DNA of 64,000 bases from Sphingobium indicum B90A (lineage in GTDB: Bacteria; Pseudomonadota; Alphaproteobacteria; Sphingomonadales; Sphingomonadaceae), in contig NZ_CP013070.1 of the NCBI RefSeq assembly GCF_000264945.2, positions 3,490,501 to 3,554,500 on the forward strand. Direction: 5' to 3'. The position numbers were made by a program, and so were the translations under genes. A model generated the notes under the pieces. That model saw nothing but the letters and a program-made list of their open reading frames with translations. It was not told where the DNA came from and did no database searches. Shown one piece after another: positions 17,474 through 26,644 of the stretch (positions are counted from its first letter, which is position 1; each line of letters begins with the position of its first letter).

Positions 17474-19765
17474 TCACATGCGGCCTTCCAGGGAGACGCC
17501 CAATATACGCGGTGGATTAAGCGTACCGCATCTGCGCCCGTCGACATCCACAAAAAACTGATTGAGCTTCTGCACATTGAAGACATTGGCGGCGGTCAGG
17601 AATGCGCCCAGACGCCTTCCCTGCCATCCGAGCTTTGCGTTGACGATGGTGCGAGCAGGGATGTCCCGGACGCGCTGATCCATGACGCTCTGGTAATAGG
17701 CGCTGCGATGGTTGGCATTGAGGTTCGCAAGCCATCCCTTCGGATGGGAGAAGGTTGCGCTGCCGGAAAGCGTCCAGCGAGGCGCAAGCGGGAACGCCTT
17801 TCCTTGCGCGCTCTCGAGAGCCGTGTCCCCGGCCAAGGGAAAATTCTTGAACCTGGCGCTGCCAAATCCGAGGCCCGCGAACAGGGCAAGCGTTCGCGTC
17901 ACGGCCGCGTGGGATTCTATCTCCAAGCCATGAAGCCGGGATTTTCCTGCATTGACGATCCTGGTGTCGTAAAGCGCTCCGGGGGTCAGTTGGATCAGAA
18001 CCTGCTGATCCCTCCAATCGGTCCTGTAGAGATTGGCGTTGAGCGAGAACCGTTTCCCAAACCATGATGAGCGCACAGCCCATTCATAGGTCGTGCTGTG
18101 CTCGGGCGCGAAATCATAGCTTTCCGCGCGCTGCTCGTTGAATCCCGAACCTCCAGCCCGGTAGCCGCGCTGTGCCGTCAGGCTTAACGCCACGTTCGAG
18201 GCCAGATCATAGCTGAGGCCCAGTTTGGGAAGCCAGGCATGATAGCGCACGCGGCGGAGCGGCTCTGCGCTGTTGGCGCCTTGGACGAGACCCAGAAGCA
18301 GACTGTTCAACCGGCGAACCACTGGAGCAAGGGCAGGAGCCGCGAGTCTTTCAGGATCGGGCAGATGCCGGTCGATCGCAATGCGTTGCGTCGCGCTCTG
18401 TATTTGGGTCTCGGCGTCATAGCGCAGGCCCAAGCGGAGATGCATTCGCTGTCCAAGCGGGAAAGTCAGATCGACGAACCCGGCATGGTTGTTCGTCATC
18501 CTCGGATTTGCGAGGTCATTGCTGATGGGAAGGATACCACCATAGAGATTGAGGACGGCTTCCGCCATCGCAGGCGACAGGCCCGCTGCCTGCAACTGGC
18601 GTCCTATCCCGAGGTTCACCAGGCTGAGGCTCTGTAACGCGCTATAGGAATAGGCGCGCCGTTCGCGTAGATAATAGGCGCCGACCAGACCATCGACCCA
18701 ATTTCTGCGAAAGTTGAAACGAACCTCCTGCTGGAAAGTCCTTGTGAGGTCATCCATGCGGCTAAGTTGGCCGGGGATAGCAGTGCGGTTGGCGTCCGAG
18801 AGCGAACGAAAGCGGATGCGGCTGTAGCTGGTCACGGATTTGAAGACGGATTCCGAATCGATCTCATATTCCGTGGAGAATGTGCCGATCGCACTGGTGA
18901 CGCGCTTCTTGTCCTGGATATCGGAGGTCACGATCCGCGCATGCGGATCATAGGGCGGATCGAGTTCCGTATAGAATGTACCCCGTTGATGCCGGTCATA
19001 CAAAAGGGTGCCGAGCAGGCGCAGAGCCGGTAGGGCACGCGGCTCAAGCAACAGCTTCCCCCGCAATGTGTTTGAACGCTGCGGGTCTCCGTTACCGCCG
19101 GTCGTCACATTGTGGATCAGGCCTGCCGCTTTGGAGGCTTCCGCCGCCAACCTGAAGGCAATCTCATCCTCTATAATAGGACCACCGACCGCGATCCCCG
19201 CCCGCCTTTGGCCATCCTCGTCCGTCAGCAGCAGCCGGGCTCTGCCGGTCCAGTCGAAGCCAGGATCCACGGTATTGATGATGACCGATCCAGCCAGCGC
19301 ATTGCGCCCCTGGACGGTCGATTGCGGGCCGCGCCATATCTCGACCTGCGCGACGTCGAAGAGGTCGAGAGGGCCTGAAGCTAGCGCAAGGCGGGGAATA
19401 GGCGCGCCGTCCACATAGATGCTCGCCAGCGCTCCCTCCCCGCCTCCCGACACGTTGAAGGCATCGATGCCCCGCATCGAAAAGGTCGTCCGATTGCCGT
19501 CCACCGCCACATTGGGGGTTCGGTCAAGGACATCATAGGCCGAGATCATGCCTTGCTCTTCGATGGAGCGGCTTGTCGTCACTGCCACACTTGCCGGTGT
19601 GTCCTGCAAAGAGCGGCGGAGTTTCTCGCCCGTCACGATCAATCCAGAGTCTGCCGATTCGGCCTGAATAGATGACGGCAAGGTTTCGCCATGAGCCTCG
19701 CGTGCGGAAGCGCCAGACATCACGCCAGCCAGCCCCACGGCGGACGCAACAATATAGATTCTCAT
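17474..19765 (-). CDS. TonB-dependent outer-membrane receptor
   Basis: A 763-residue outer-membrane transporter. Signal peptide ends near GASA (residue ~21); a TonB-box-like GLIVTGEKL lies at ~41, the plug has SVAVTTSRSIEEQG, DVLDRTPNVAVDGN and VEIWRGPQSTVQGRNALAG, and the barrel follows to the C terminus. GGGGGGA precedes the ATG. No obvious substrate partner adjoins it; its neighbours are mobile-element genes, so it may be element cargo or an ancestral locus. Confidence 0.87.
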   Translation of the reverse strand: MRIYIVASAVGLAGVMSGASAREAHGETLPSSIQAESADSGLIVTGEKLRRSLQDTPASVAVTTSRSIEEQGMISAYDVLDRTPNVAVDGNRTTFSMRGIDAFNVSGGGEGALASIYVDGAPIPRLALASGPLDLFDVAQVEIWRGPQSTVQGRNALAGSVIINTVDPGFDWTGRARLLLTDEDGQRRAGIAVGGPIIEDEIAFRLAAEASKAAGLIHNVTTGGNGDPQRSNTLRGKLLLEPRALPALRLLGTLLYDRHQRGTFYTELDPPYDPHARIVTSDIQDKKRVTSAIGTFSTEYEIDSESVFKSVTSYSRIRFRSLSDANRTAIPGQLSRMDDLTRTFQQEVRFNFRRNWVDGLVGAYYLRERRAYSYSALQSLSLVNLGIGRQLQAAGLSPAMAEAVLNLYGGILPISNDLANPRMTNNHAGFVDLTFPLGQRMHLRLGLRYDAETQIQSATQRIAIDRHLPDPERLAAPALAPVVRRLNSLLLGLVQGANSAEPLRRVRYHAWLPKLGLSYDLASNVALSLTAQRGYRAGGSGFNEQRAESYDFAPEHSTTYEWAVRSSWFGKRFSLNANLYRTDWRDQQVLIQLTPGALYDTRIVNAGKSRLHGLEIESHAAVTRTLALFAGLGFGSARFKNFPLAGDTALESAQGKAFPLAPRWTLSGSATFSHPKGWLANLNANHRSAYYQSVMDQRVRDIPARTIVNAKLGWQGRRLGAFLTAANVFNVQKLNQFFVDVDGRRCGTLNPPRILGVSLEGRM

Positions 19766-20001
19766 GATCCCCCCGGAACACGTAGCAGCCTAACCTTCTG
19801 GCGGCGACCGCGCGATAATGGAAGTCTATATGCAAAGGGTGATAGTTATTTGCCGATCCGGCTTCCGTCTGGTCGATGTCGAAGAAGACCGACGGGTATA
19901 GCTAACGTTGCGTGCCTTGCTTGGCCCAGCCTTTGCAGGCGTCATCGTTGATTGCAGACCTCTTCGCAGGTGCGTAGTGGAGCGTGCAGAAAGGCATTTT
20001 C

Positions 20002-20187
20002 ATGCGGACAAATTCTGGGCTGGGCTCGACCTCCTACGCAATTATTACTGCCATCGCCGCACTCGTCGCGGCGACGGGCGGCGATGAAGGCTATGGTTGG
20101 CCGTTCATACTCGGGCATTTCCTCGTCGCCTGGATTTTGATCGCTGCCTTCGCGCATCTGGGCAAGACAATATTTCGCCGCCCTTGA
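20002..20187 (+). CDS. small membrane protein
   Basis: 61 residues from the ATG at 20002, with AAAGG eight bases upstream; two hydrophobic stretches (residues ~10-25 and 32-52). Function unknown. Confidence 0.5.
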   Translation: MRTNSGLGSTSYAIITAIAALVAATGGDEGYGWPFILGHFLVAWILIAAFAHLGKTIFRRP

Positions 20188-20325
20188 TCGCGAAGCTGCA
20201 GCCGATCGCGTGAGTCGCTAGCAAGACGATATTTTCCTTTCCCATTCGATCTTATTTTGGTCTCATCTGCCATGAACGATATCCTGAACTCAGCGTTCCT
20301 CCTGACCTAATTCTCCGCGAGCGAT

Positions 20326-20356
20326 TTGTCAGAAGCGCGCTACACGCTTCTGACAA
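20326..20356 (-). terminator. perfect 12-bp stem-loop
   Basis: TTGTCAGAAGCG (20326-20337) and CGCTTCTGACAA (20345-20356) form a perfect hairpin with a seven-base loop at the 3' end of the integrase remnant. It could be a terminator or part of a recombination site; the 12-mer GATTTGTCAGAA recurs at 28838. Confidence 0.4.
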
Positions 20357-20936
20357 TCAAGACCCCCCGAACTCTGGCGGCGCGTCGTCTCACTGGGAGC
20401 CGAAATCCGCATCGACCGGCGCGGGCACCCGATGTCGCGAATACCGCGCCGTATCCTTGGCGGGGCGGTTGATTAACCAGGATCATCTTCCTCAAGGGGA
20501 CCAGATCAGTAATTGCAGGCTGCCTCCCCTTGCGCAGGGGTTTCAGCACCGCGCCAAGCTTCTCGGCCGGATCGGTTTGCGTGATGCCCTGCGCGATAGA
20601 GTAGACGAGTACGCCTGAATGCTGGCGCACGCGCTCGGTGGTTTCGATCGCGCCGCGCGCCTTGATCTCGCGCAGGACCGCAAGAATCAGCGGCGGAGTG
20701 AAATCAGCAATGGGGATGGCGCCGATCATGTCGAAGAGATCTCCCTCCAAGCTTCGGATCACAGTTGTTCGGTAGCTTTGTTGGACAGTCCCGAACGGCA
20801 CCTTTAGAGAGCGAAGTAGCGGTAAGCGGTCGCTTGATACTTGGGCGATCCACCTGCAAAATCTGGTCGAGGAGCCCGAACCCACGACCAGTATGGTCCC
20901 GTTCGCGAGATGTGTGTAGGTAGCCTCGCCAACCAA
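20340..20936 (-). pseudogene. remnant of a P4-type tyrosine integrase
   Basis: The stretch IPIADFTPPLILAVLREIKA, followed by RGAIETTERVRQHSGVLVYS and GRQPAITDLVPLRKMI, matches the core-binding/central region of P4-family integrases (compare the intact one at 34169). No catalytic Arg-His-Arg-Tyr domain follows and no proper N terminus precedes, so it is a dead fragment. It marks an old insertion edge immediately before the defence genes. Confidence 0.72.
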
Positions 20937-21071
20937 TGGTGCGGGTGATTCGGCTGGTGGCGGGCGGTCAAATGCTCAAAAAGTTGTTGGAAGCGACGGA
21001 TAACCAGGGATCTCCGCGCGTTCATTGACCGGAAACCCCTGCGTTCGTATATAGGTATGCGGAGTAAACCC

Positions 21072-21257
21072 ATGTTGCAGGTGAGCCATTACGACCCCGT
21101 GGAGCGTCAGCGCGAAAAGGATTGCGCTCGCGAGCGGGATGATCGTGCCCTGCGCAACGGTGATATCTCGCGTGAAGCACTGCGGATGCGCAACGGCTTT
21201 CTCGCACCGCTGGACGTGGTGAGTTCGTCCATCCGGCACCGGGGCATGGTCGCCTGA
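21072..21257 (+). CDS. small partner of the nucleotidyltransferase
   Basis: 61 charged residues from ATG 21072 (GGAG seven bases upstream), rich in Arg/Glu (YDPVERQREKDCARERDDRA) and ending SSSIRHRGMVA. Its stop overlaps the CTG that seems to start the next gene (CTGA), so the two are tightly coupled. Size and arrangement suggest an antitoxin- or adaptor-like partner, but no family was recognised. Confidence 0.6.
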   Translation: MLQVSHYDPVERQREKDCARERDDRALRNGDISREALRMRNGFLAPLDVVSSSIRHRGMVA

Positions 21258-22084
21258 GCGAAGAGCCGCTTCCCGCCGAACTCGTTTATGACCTCGCCAA
21301 AATCCTAACACTTGATGATGGCGCGTTCATCGTTGGCGGACAGGCGCTCAACATATGGGCCGAACGCTATAGCAATGCGTCCGAACTGAGTGATTACGGC
21401 CCGTATACCTCAAAGGACATCGACTATTTCGGGTATCGGCAGGCGGCCGAAAAGCTGGCGACCGCGATCGGCGGTTCGCTGCGCGTTCCCGACCTCGACA
21501 ATGCCACGCCGCAATCGGCGATCGTCGTAGCTGAAATCGAGGGCCGGCAAATCGAGATCGATTTCCTAACGCATGTGCTGGGTGTGCAATCGCCCGGCTT
21601 GGAGAATGCCGCGGTCGAAATCATCATGCGGGTTCGCACGACCGATGGCGAGGGCACGTTGGCAGTGCCGATCATGCACCCCTTGCATTGCCTGCAAAGT
21701 CGCATCGCCAATGTCGTAACGCTCCACCGCAAGCAGGATGTCGCGCGCCGACAGCTCGAAGCGGCACCAATCGTCCTGCGGGAGTATGTTGCGGAGATGC
21801 TGGATATCGGGCTGCACCGCGAGGCCACCTCGACCCTGGAGGGGTTGTTCAAATATCTCCGTTCCGATGTGGCAGGCAAACAGGCGCACAAGGTGATGAC
21901 CAATGATCCGGCCAGAATTCTCGATCATTTCGCGGACGATGCCCGCATCGACGGGCGCTATCGCGAGAACAACCTCGCCAGTATGCGCCGCACGCTTGCC
22001 ACACGTCGAAGCGCCTGGGGCCGAATGCGGGCCTTGATGGACTTTCGTCGTCGCACAGGCAAGGCGGACGAGGATATGAATTGA
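21254..22084 (+). CDS. nucleotidyltransferase-fold protein (MNT/AbiEii-like), non-canonical start
   Basis: About 276 residues. The N-terminal nucleotidyltransferase core is visible: GG in FIVGGQALNIWAERY, the metal pair in SKDIDYFG, and a third acid in GRQIEIDFLTHV. A helical C-terminal half follows. The frame has a stop at 21173 and no ATG, GTG or TTG before the catalytic motif; the only sensible start is CTG at 21254, which overlaps the upstream stop like an ATGA junction. It may be the toxin of a two-gene toxin-antitoxin or defence unit, in line with its place beside CBASS (inference). A frameshift from the upstream gene is the alternative. Confidence 0.68.
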   Translation: MSEEPLPAELVYDLAKILTLDDGAFIVGGQALNIWAERYSNASELSDYGPYTSKDIDYFGYRQAAEKLATAIGGSLRVPDLDNATPQSAIVVAEIEGRQIEIDFLTHVLGVQSPGLENAAVEIIMRVRTTDGEGTLAVPIMHPLHCLQSRIANVVTLHRKQDVARRQLEAAPIVLREYVAEMLDIGLHREATSTLEGLFKYLRSDVAGKQAHKVMTNDPARILDHFADDARIDGRYRENNLASMRRTLATRRSAWGRMRALMDFRRRTGKADEDMN

Positions 22085-22097
22085 GTTTTGCGGCCGC

Positions 22098-22610
22098 CTA
22101 TTGAGCCAGGAAGGCGATACCAGCGTCCGACCGCTCCGCTTCGACATACCGGATCGGCTTGAGACAATTTGGCCGGCATAGCCCGAGCCACATCCCTTCG
22201 TAGCCGACGATCAGAAAGGCCATCTGGTCGCCGCGGGATTTTGTGATCTGCTGCCAATTCCGCAGATCGATCGATGACGGCGATGGGAAGCGCTCGGGAT
22301 GCGAATGCCATTCGCCGACCCAATCCATGACACGCCCGGATTTGCGCCAGCGTTGCAGCGCTACGGCACGATGCCCTGCTGCCGCCCGGTGGAACGCAAA
22401 CATCGTGCCCCGGTCCCATCGTGTGGGGAGCGTGGCTTCCTTGATTTCGAGATGGGGACCGCGACGGAGACCGAGGAAGATACCCCCGCGTTCGCTTCGT
22501 CCAGCATAGCGCGCGGCGTCGGCGAGGATCGGCTCTATGGCGGTATGGGCGATCAGGATCGCGGATGGGGGATTGTTGTCGCTATCCGCCACAAGCCACG
22601 CACTGGTCAA
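22098..22610 (-). CDS. cap3: CBASS JAB/MPN isopeptidase Cap3
   Basis: A 170-residue JAMM metalloprotease-type protein. The zinc motif is seen in GEWHSHPERF with the downstream Ser/Asp in SPSSID. In type II CBASS this family removes Cap2-attached conjugates from the CD-NTase and limits its priming. The frame overlaps cap2 by 29 bases; the first codon at 22610 is TTG, and a GTG at 22592 is also possible. Last gene of the minus-strand cdn-cap2-cap3 operon. Confidence 0.85.
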   Translation of the reverse strand: MTSAWLVADSDNNPPSAILIAHTAIEPILADAARYAGRSERGGIFLGLRRGPHLEIKEATLPTRWDRGTMFAFHRAAAGHRAVALQRWRKSGRVMDWVGEWHSHPERFPSPSSIDLRNWQQITKSRGDQMAFLIVGYEGMWLGLCRPNCLKPIRYVEAERSDAGIAFLAQ

Positions 22611-24219
22611 AGCGGGTCGGGGAAACCCATTTCATCGCCTCACGACCTTCGGTGTGATTGAGGACGACGGTTCGCAGACGGAGGCCGGGTTTTCCGCCGG
22701 CCCAATCGAGCGCGGTGCGCAGGGCCAGACTGGCTGCGGCGACCGGCGCGTCCACCGCAAAAGGTATGTAGCCGGCTTCCCCGCAACGCGCTGGCGCCAT
22801 CCGCAGTGGCGAGTTAGCATCCTTGAGCGGACTGTAACGCCACTGCCCATCAAAGCCGGTGCGCAGACATCGGTAGCAGGCGAGATCGGCATCCTTGAGG
22901 TTGAGAAAGGTCTGGCTGGCGATACCGTTGCCGAAGACCCAGCAATGCAAAAGAGCGAGCTGATCTCCCGTTCGGTCGGATTTGAGCCAGAGATCGTTGA
23001 GCGCGCTGGCGACATTGGGATCGCCGGTGGCGTCGATTACGAGATCGCATGTTTCGAGGGCGGCCCAATCCTGTGAGGCGTCGATCCCCTTTGGCTCGAT
23101 CTGCACATCGGGATGAAAGCCGTGAAGATAGTCCGCGACCGCATCCGCCTTGGGCTTTCCCAGATCCGAAAAGCCAAGCAAATGCCGGCCGAGATTGCCC
23201 GGCGAGAGCCGGTCAGTGTCGTAAAGCCATAGGGGATGGTCGCACCCGGCGCCCGCTTGCACCAGCATCTTGGCGAGATTGCTGCCGATCGTACCGCAAC
23301 CGACAATCGCGATTTTCTTGCCAATAAGGGTGGGTTCACCGACAAGGTTGCGTTCGACGCAAAAGCGCAAATCTGTTTCGGTGCCTGTCATCCGGTCCAG
23401 TCCTATTTCCTGGGTCTGTTTGTCCACCATCTTGCGAAAAAATGCGGGGCGGAAACCCGCCTTCGCCGATCGGATCAGTTCGAGAGAGGGGGGGAATTGG
23501 GACGTCCAGCCGATGATGGCATTTGGCGCGGCCAGAAAGACAGGACGGGAGGATGCCGTTGCCGCCAACACCGCCTCGCGCCATCCATTCGGCGGATTGG
23601 GCTGGGCGGCGATATAGTCGAGCACGGCCGCGAGCGATCCGAGAGGGAAGGTCGTCGTATGCTGCAACTTGGCCGCAAAGGCCAAAACGATGGTCGGCAC
23701 ACGGCTTCGCGGCCTGCGATGCGCCCAGGCCCCTTTGGCAACAAGAACGGGGGTTCTGATTCCGTCGAGAAGGATCATTTCGGCTTGCACGATGGCGGGC
23801 ACTTTCACGCGCGCGATCGCGCAATAGATGCTTGACCCTTTCCAATAGGCGGATAGTTCCTGTTCGAAATCGGCCTTCGCGCCCCCGCTGAAGGACCGTT
23901 CGAGTGTCGCCGAGGCTTCGGCGAGCACGCGCAGGACAGAGCCGCCGGGATTGTAGAGGTCGAGCGGCAGGCCACCTTCGCCAACATAGCAGATATGGCC
24001 GTTCGTCATCAGATGCGCGAGTTCCGGCACTGGCAATGCCGAACCATCGACCAGCCGGACGGTCGGAGGGGTTACGAAACGCACATCGGGAATGTCGATT
24101 TCGACGGTCGCTGGTTTGCCATGCGCCAGAATCTGCCCGCGGTACGTGGCCATCGGCCGCTCCAGCGTGAAGCCCTGGTGCTTGAGCGTCGCATCAATGG
24201 TCCAAAGCGGGTCGGCCAA
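22582..24219 (-). CDS. cap2: CBASS E2-E1 fusion conjugating enzyme Cap2
   Basis: A 545-residue ubiquitin-transfer-like enzyme. The N-terminal E2-like part (~1-160) has the candidate catalytic cysteine in NGHICYVGEGG. The C-terminal ThiF/E1 domain (~300-540) has the nucleotide-binding loop KIAIVGCGTIGSNLAKML, DTDRLSPGNLGRH, a CxxC pair (ACYRC), a candidate E1 cysteine in APARCGEAG and a terminal CVACGG. Type II CBASS Cap2 links the CD-NTase C terminus to a target and primes it; the neighbouring CD-NTase ends in a glycine, as required. Nine bases separate it from the CD-NTase gene. Confidence 0.9.
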   Translation of the reverse strand: MADPLWTIDATLKHQGFTLERPMATYRGQILAHGKPATVEIDIPDVRFVTPPTVRLVDGSALPVPELAHLMTNGHICYVGEGGLPLDLYNPGGSVLRVLAEASATLERSFSGGAKADFEQELSAYWKGSSIYCAIARVKVPAIVQAEMILLDGIRTPVLVAKGAWAHRRPRSRVPTIVLAFAAKLQHTTTFPLGSLAAVLDYIAAQPNPPNGWREAVLAATASSRPVFLAAPNAIIGWTSQFPPSLELIRSAKAGFRPAFFRKMVDKQTQEIGLDRMTGTETDLRFCVERNLVGEPTLIGKKIAIVGCGTIGSNLAKMLVQAGAGCDHPLWLYDTDRLSPGNLGRHLLGFSDLGKPKADAVADYLHGFHPDVQIEPKGIDASQDWAALETCDLVIDATGDPNVASALNDLWLKSDRTGDQLALLHCWVFGNGIASQTFLNLKDADLACYRCLRTGFDGQWRYSPLKDANSPLRMAPARCGEAGYIPFAVDAPVAAASLALRTALDWAGGKPGLRLRTVVLNHTEGREAMKWVSPTRFDQCVACGG

Positions 24220-24228
24220 GATGTGGTC

Positions 24229-25419
24229 CTAGCCCGACGTCGAGTTCGTCACCTTAGGGGCAGGCACGAGGGCAGGCGCCTCGGCAGCGACGGTCGCCGC
24301 CACTGTCGGAAGGATTTCGACCATATCTGGCCGATAGGGAATCCGCTCGCCAAAGGCACGCCGCAGCGCGTGGACAACGAGATCGGCGTTGGCCGTCCCC
24401 TTGAGCGCGCTGTGCATATCCGCTGCGAGCGCTTCCGAAGCCTTGACGACGGTAGTCCGGTCATCATCGGTCCAGTCATTCAGAACAATGCGCTGGCCCG
24501 GAAAGGCCGGGTTGAGGAGTTCACCGCGAAAGATGCCGGGGAGCCGCTGGGCGATTTCATAGGCGATGCGGTCATCGTCCAGGTTGCGGTGGGTGCCGTT
24601 GAGCTGCTCCAGAGCCTCCGCAACGGCGGCCATGATCGTGATTGACGACAGGCAACAATGTTCCCAGCGATGGTCCCGCCAGCCCTTAAAGTAGCGACAG
24701 GCGCGGCGAAAGTCCTCACCGTAGCGGGCGACGCATGCCTCCACCCATTTCTGCAATTCGAGCGGATCGGACTGCTGCCACGTCCCGTCGCGATGCGCGA
24801 GCATGATCTGATCGGACGGCAACTTGGCGTAGAATCGTCCCGCACGCTTGGCGAACTGGCCCGACTGGATTTGCGCATCGCCAAAAGAGATCGACTCCGC
24901 GAGTTCGCGCGGAGCCGAATAGATCGGGATATCGACATGGCTTTCGCGGCTGAGCTGGACCCGGACGCATGTCAGCTTGCTGGTATCCAAAATCCAACCC
25001 CGTTCGCGGCAAAGCGGTCGGAGGGCATCCTCAACGAGCGCGAATAATGTCTTGGCGACCAGCGCAGGCTGGCCATTTTCGAGATAATCCACCCGGACGT
25101 ACATGCCGTCGTCGAGATCGAGCTGCTGCGGGGGCTTGTGACACGGGTCCACCAACAGATCGTAGGCGAAAGACCCTTGGGTGAAGAACTTCGGCATGAT
25201 GGACGGTCGCGACCGGGCCGACCGAGCGGCATAAGCCGGCTCCCAGAAACCGTCCTCGATCTGAATGCGGGCCGCGCTTGCCCGGATAGCCTTGCGGATG
25301 TCGCGGCGCGCGTCGAGAAGGCTGGACTTTTGCAAGTCGGCGACTTGCAGCGCCTGATGATAACTTGCCGTAACCCGAAGGCCGACGAAAAGCGCGCTCG
25401 CTTTGGCCAGAAACCCCAT
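24229..25419 (-). CDS. cdnA: CBASS CD-NTase (DncV-like, clade A type cyclic dinucleotide synthase)
   Basis: A 396-residue nucleotidyltransferase that makes a cyclic oligonucleotide alarm signal on phage infection. Motifs: FFTQGSFAYDLL (GS at ~82-83), the metal aspartates in QLDLDDGMYV (~101 and 103) and the third in HVDIPIYS (~163). This spacing and the QLDLDDG form resemble DncV-type synthases. The protein ends ...NSTSG, matching the glycine end conjugated by Cap2. A strong GGGGAGGT ribosome binding site precedes the ATG. Exact product not predictable from sequence. Confidence 0.88.
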   Translation of the reverse strand: MGFLAKASALFVGLRVTASYHQALQVADLQKSSLLDARRDIRKAIRASAARIQIEDGFWEPAYAARSARSRPSIMPKFFTQGSFAYDLLVDPCHKPPQQLDLDDGMYVRVDYLENGQPALVAKTLFALVEDALRPLCRERGWILDTSKLTCVRVQLSRESHVDIPIYSAPRELAESISFGDAQIQSGQFAKRAGRFYAKLPSDQIMLAHRDGTWQQSDPLELQKWVEACVARYGEDFRRACRYFKGWRDHRWEHCCLSSITIMAAVAEALEQLNGTHRNLDDDRIAYEIAQRLPGIFRGELLNPAFPGQRIVLNDWTDDDRTTVVKASEALAADMHSALKGTANADLVVHALRRAFGERIPYRPDMVEILPTVAATVAAEAPALVPAPKVTNSTSG

Positions 25420-25506
25420 TTGCTCTTACCTCCCCGGAACGGCCTATGCCCCCGGTATTGTGTATGCTAACTTCTTCTTAACCATAGATGTAGGTGCGTT
25501 CATGCT

Positions 25507-26220
25507 ATGTTCAAGATGTTTCCTCCAACTTTTTTGGTCGTTCCGGTCGCCTGGTTGACTGTTCTCGTCCTCGCCGGACTGGATGCCATCACCCCAGCCT
25601 TGGGCGGCCTCGGGATCACGCCCAAAGTAACCTGGGCCATTCTGGTCGTGCAGTCGATCATAACGCTGGCGATCGTCACGCCCTTCTGGCGCGTGATCTG
25701 GCGCTGGTGCCCCAAGCTCAACGAGTGGGTATTTCCCGACCTCAACGGCGAGTGGGATGTCGTCGGAGACACGAACTGGAATCGCATAGACGCATTGTTG
25801 AAAGCGGCGAAGGGAGATGCTGCCTTGATCGACATGCGAGCAGGGTCGGAGGATGCCTTGCCGCCGCTGGGAAAGTTTCAGATGCGCGCCCGTATAAGCC
25901 AGTCCTGGCTCGACATCGAAATGGAGCTTTGGAATCCGCAAGGAGCGGGACCGATCCAGGAATCGACAACGCTTGTCGTAGAACCCATTCGGGGCAAACG
26001 CGGTCGACATGCTCTCGCCTATATTTTCGAGCAGGTGAACCAGACCGATGTCGTAAGCGATGATGCCAAGTTCCGGGGAGCGGTGTGGGTCACTCGCGAC
26101 CGGGATGATCCCAATGCGCTTTGCGGCCGCATGTGGAGCGATCGTATGTGGCGTCGTGGTATGAACACTGCCGCCGACTTGAGATTTACACGCTTTGTCG
26201 TCCAGAAAGGCGGTGGATAG
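25507..26220 (+). CDS. cap15: CBASS effector, Cap15-like 2TM + beta-barrel protein
   Basis: A 237-residue membrane protein transcribed divergently from the CD-NTase, 87 bases away. Two membrane helices (about residues 7-28 and 42-63) are followed by a soluble beta-rich domain beginning FPDLNGEWDVVGD, the pattern of S-2TMbeta/Cap15 effectors. In known systems cyclic nucleotide binding to the barrel drives oligomerisation and membrane damage. The plus-strand location away from the cdn-cap2-cap3 operon means effector and sensor are separately transcribed. No clear ribosome binding site precedes ATG 25507. Confidence 0.8.
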   Translation: MFKMFPPTFLVVPVAWLTVLVLAGLDAITPALGGLGITPKVTWAILVVQSIITLAIVTPFWRVIWRWCPKLNEWVFPDLNGEWDVVGDTNWNRIDALLKAAKGDAALIDMRAGSEDALPPLGKFQMRARISQSWLDIEMELWNPQGAGPIQESTTLVVEPIRGKRGRHALAYIFEQVNQTDVVSDDAKFRGAVWVTRDRDDPNALCGRMWSDRMWRRGMNTAADLRFTRFVVQKGGG

Positions 26221-26644
26221 GAAAGGAGGCACCGAACCCCAACTGGATGCGGCATGCGATAGCCGTCGGCACCCGCTGACGCGTCACAACGCTACCCCTC
26301 TTCACTTCGTTTTAAACGCGCCATCGCCCGCCGATGCCGGCAATCGGTGAGAATTACCGATAGAACCCCATGAATGAAGGGCAGCTTCGGACGGCCGCGT
26401 TTTGAACTGCGAATGACCGCTTTGTCGGCGAACACCGCCTTGATGGCTTGCATGATGAAGAGCGGCCGACGCCGACCCTTCCCCGTCGTTCAGCACCCAA
26501 TTTTACGCTCGCAGGTGCGGACCGGCAGCTTTCCCATTCTGGATGCCCAAGACTGGCCGGTAGCGGACTGGCAGCCTGTGAATTTTGAATCGCCAAAGCC
26601 GACACACTTTCGTCTAGCTAATGAACGGAGCGGACATGCGCGTG
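26221..26644. other. intergenic region without genes
   Basis: 424 bases between the Cap15-like gene and the PD-(D/E)XK-like gene (both ends are 3' ends). Only weak short frames. The part 26565-26610 (GTAGCGGACTGGCAG ... AAAGCCGACA) resembles the tails of the dispersed repeats at 36-40 kb. Confidence 0.5.

Noticed and set aside
20976..21311. TrbI/VirB10 fragment on the minus strand
   Set aside because: A short TVAQGTIIP match looked suggestive, but the plus strand carries the better-supported coupled small gene and nothing else of TrbI follows.
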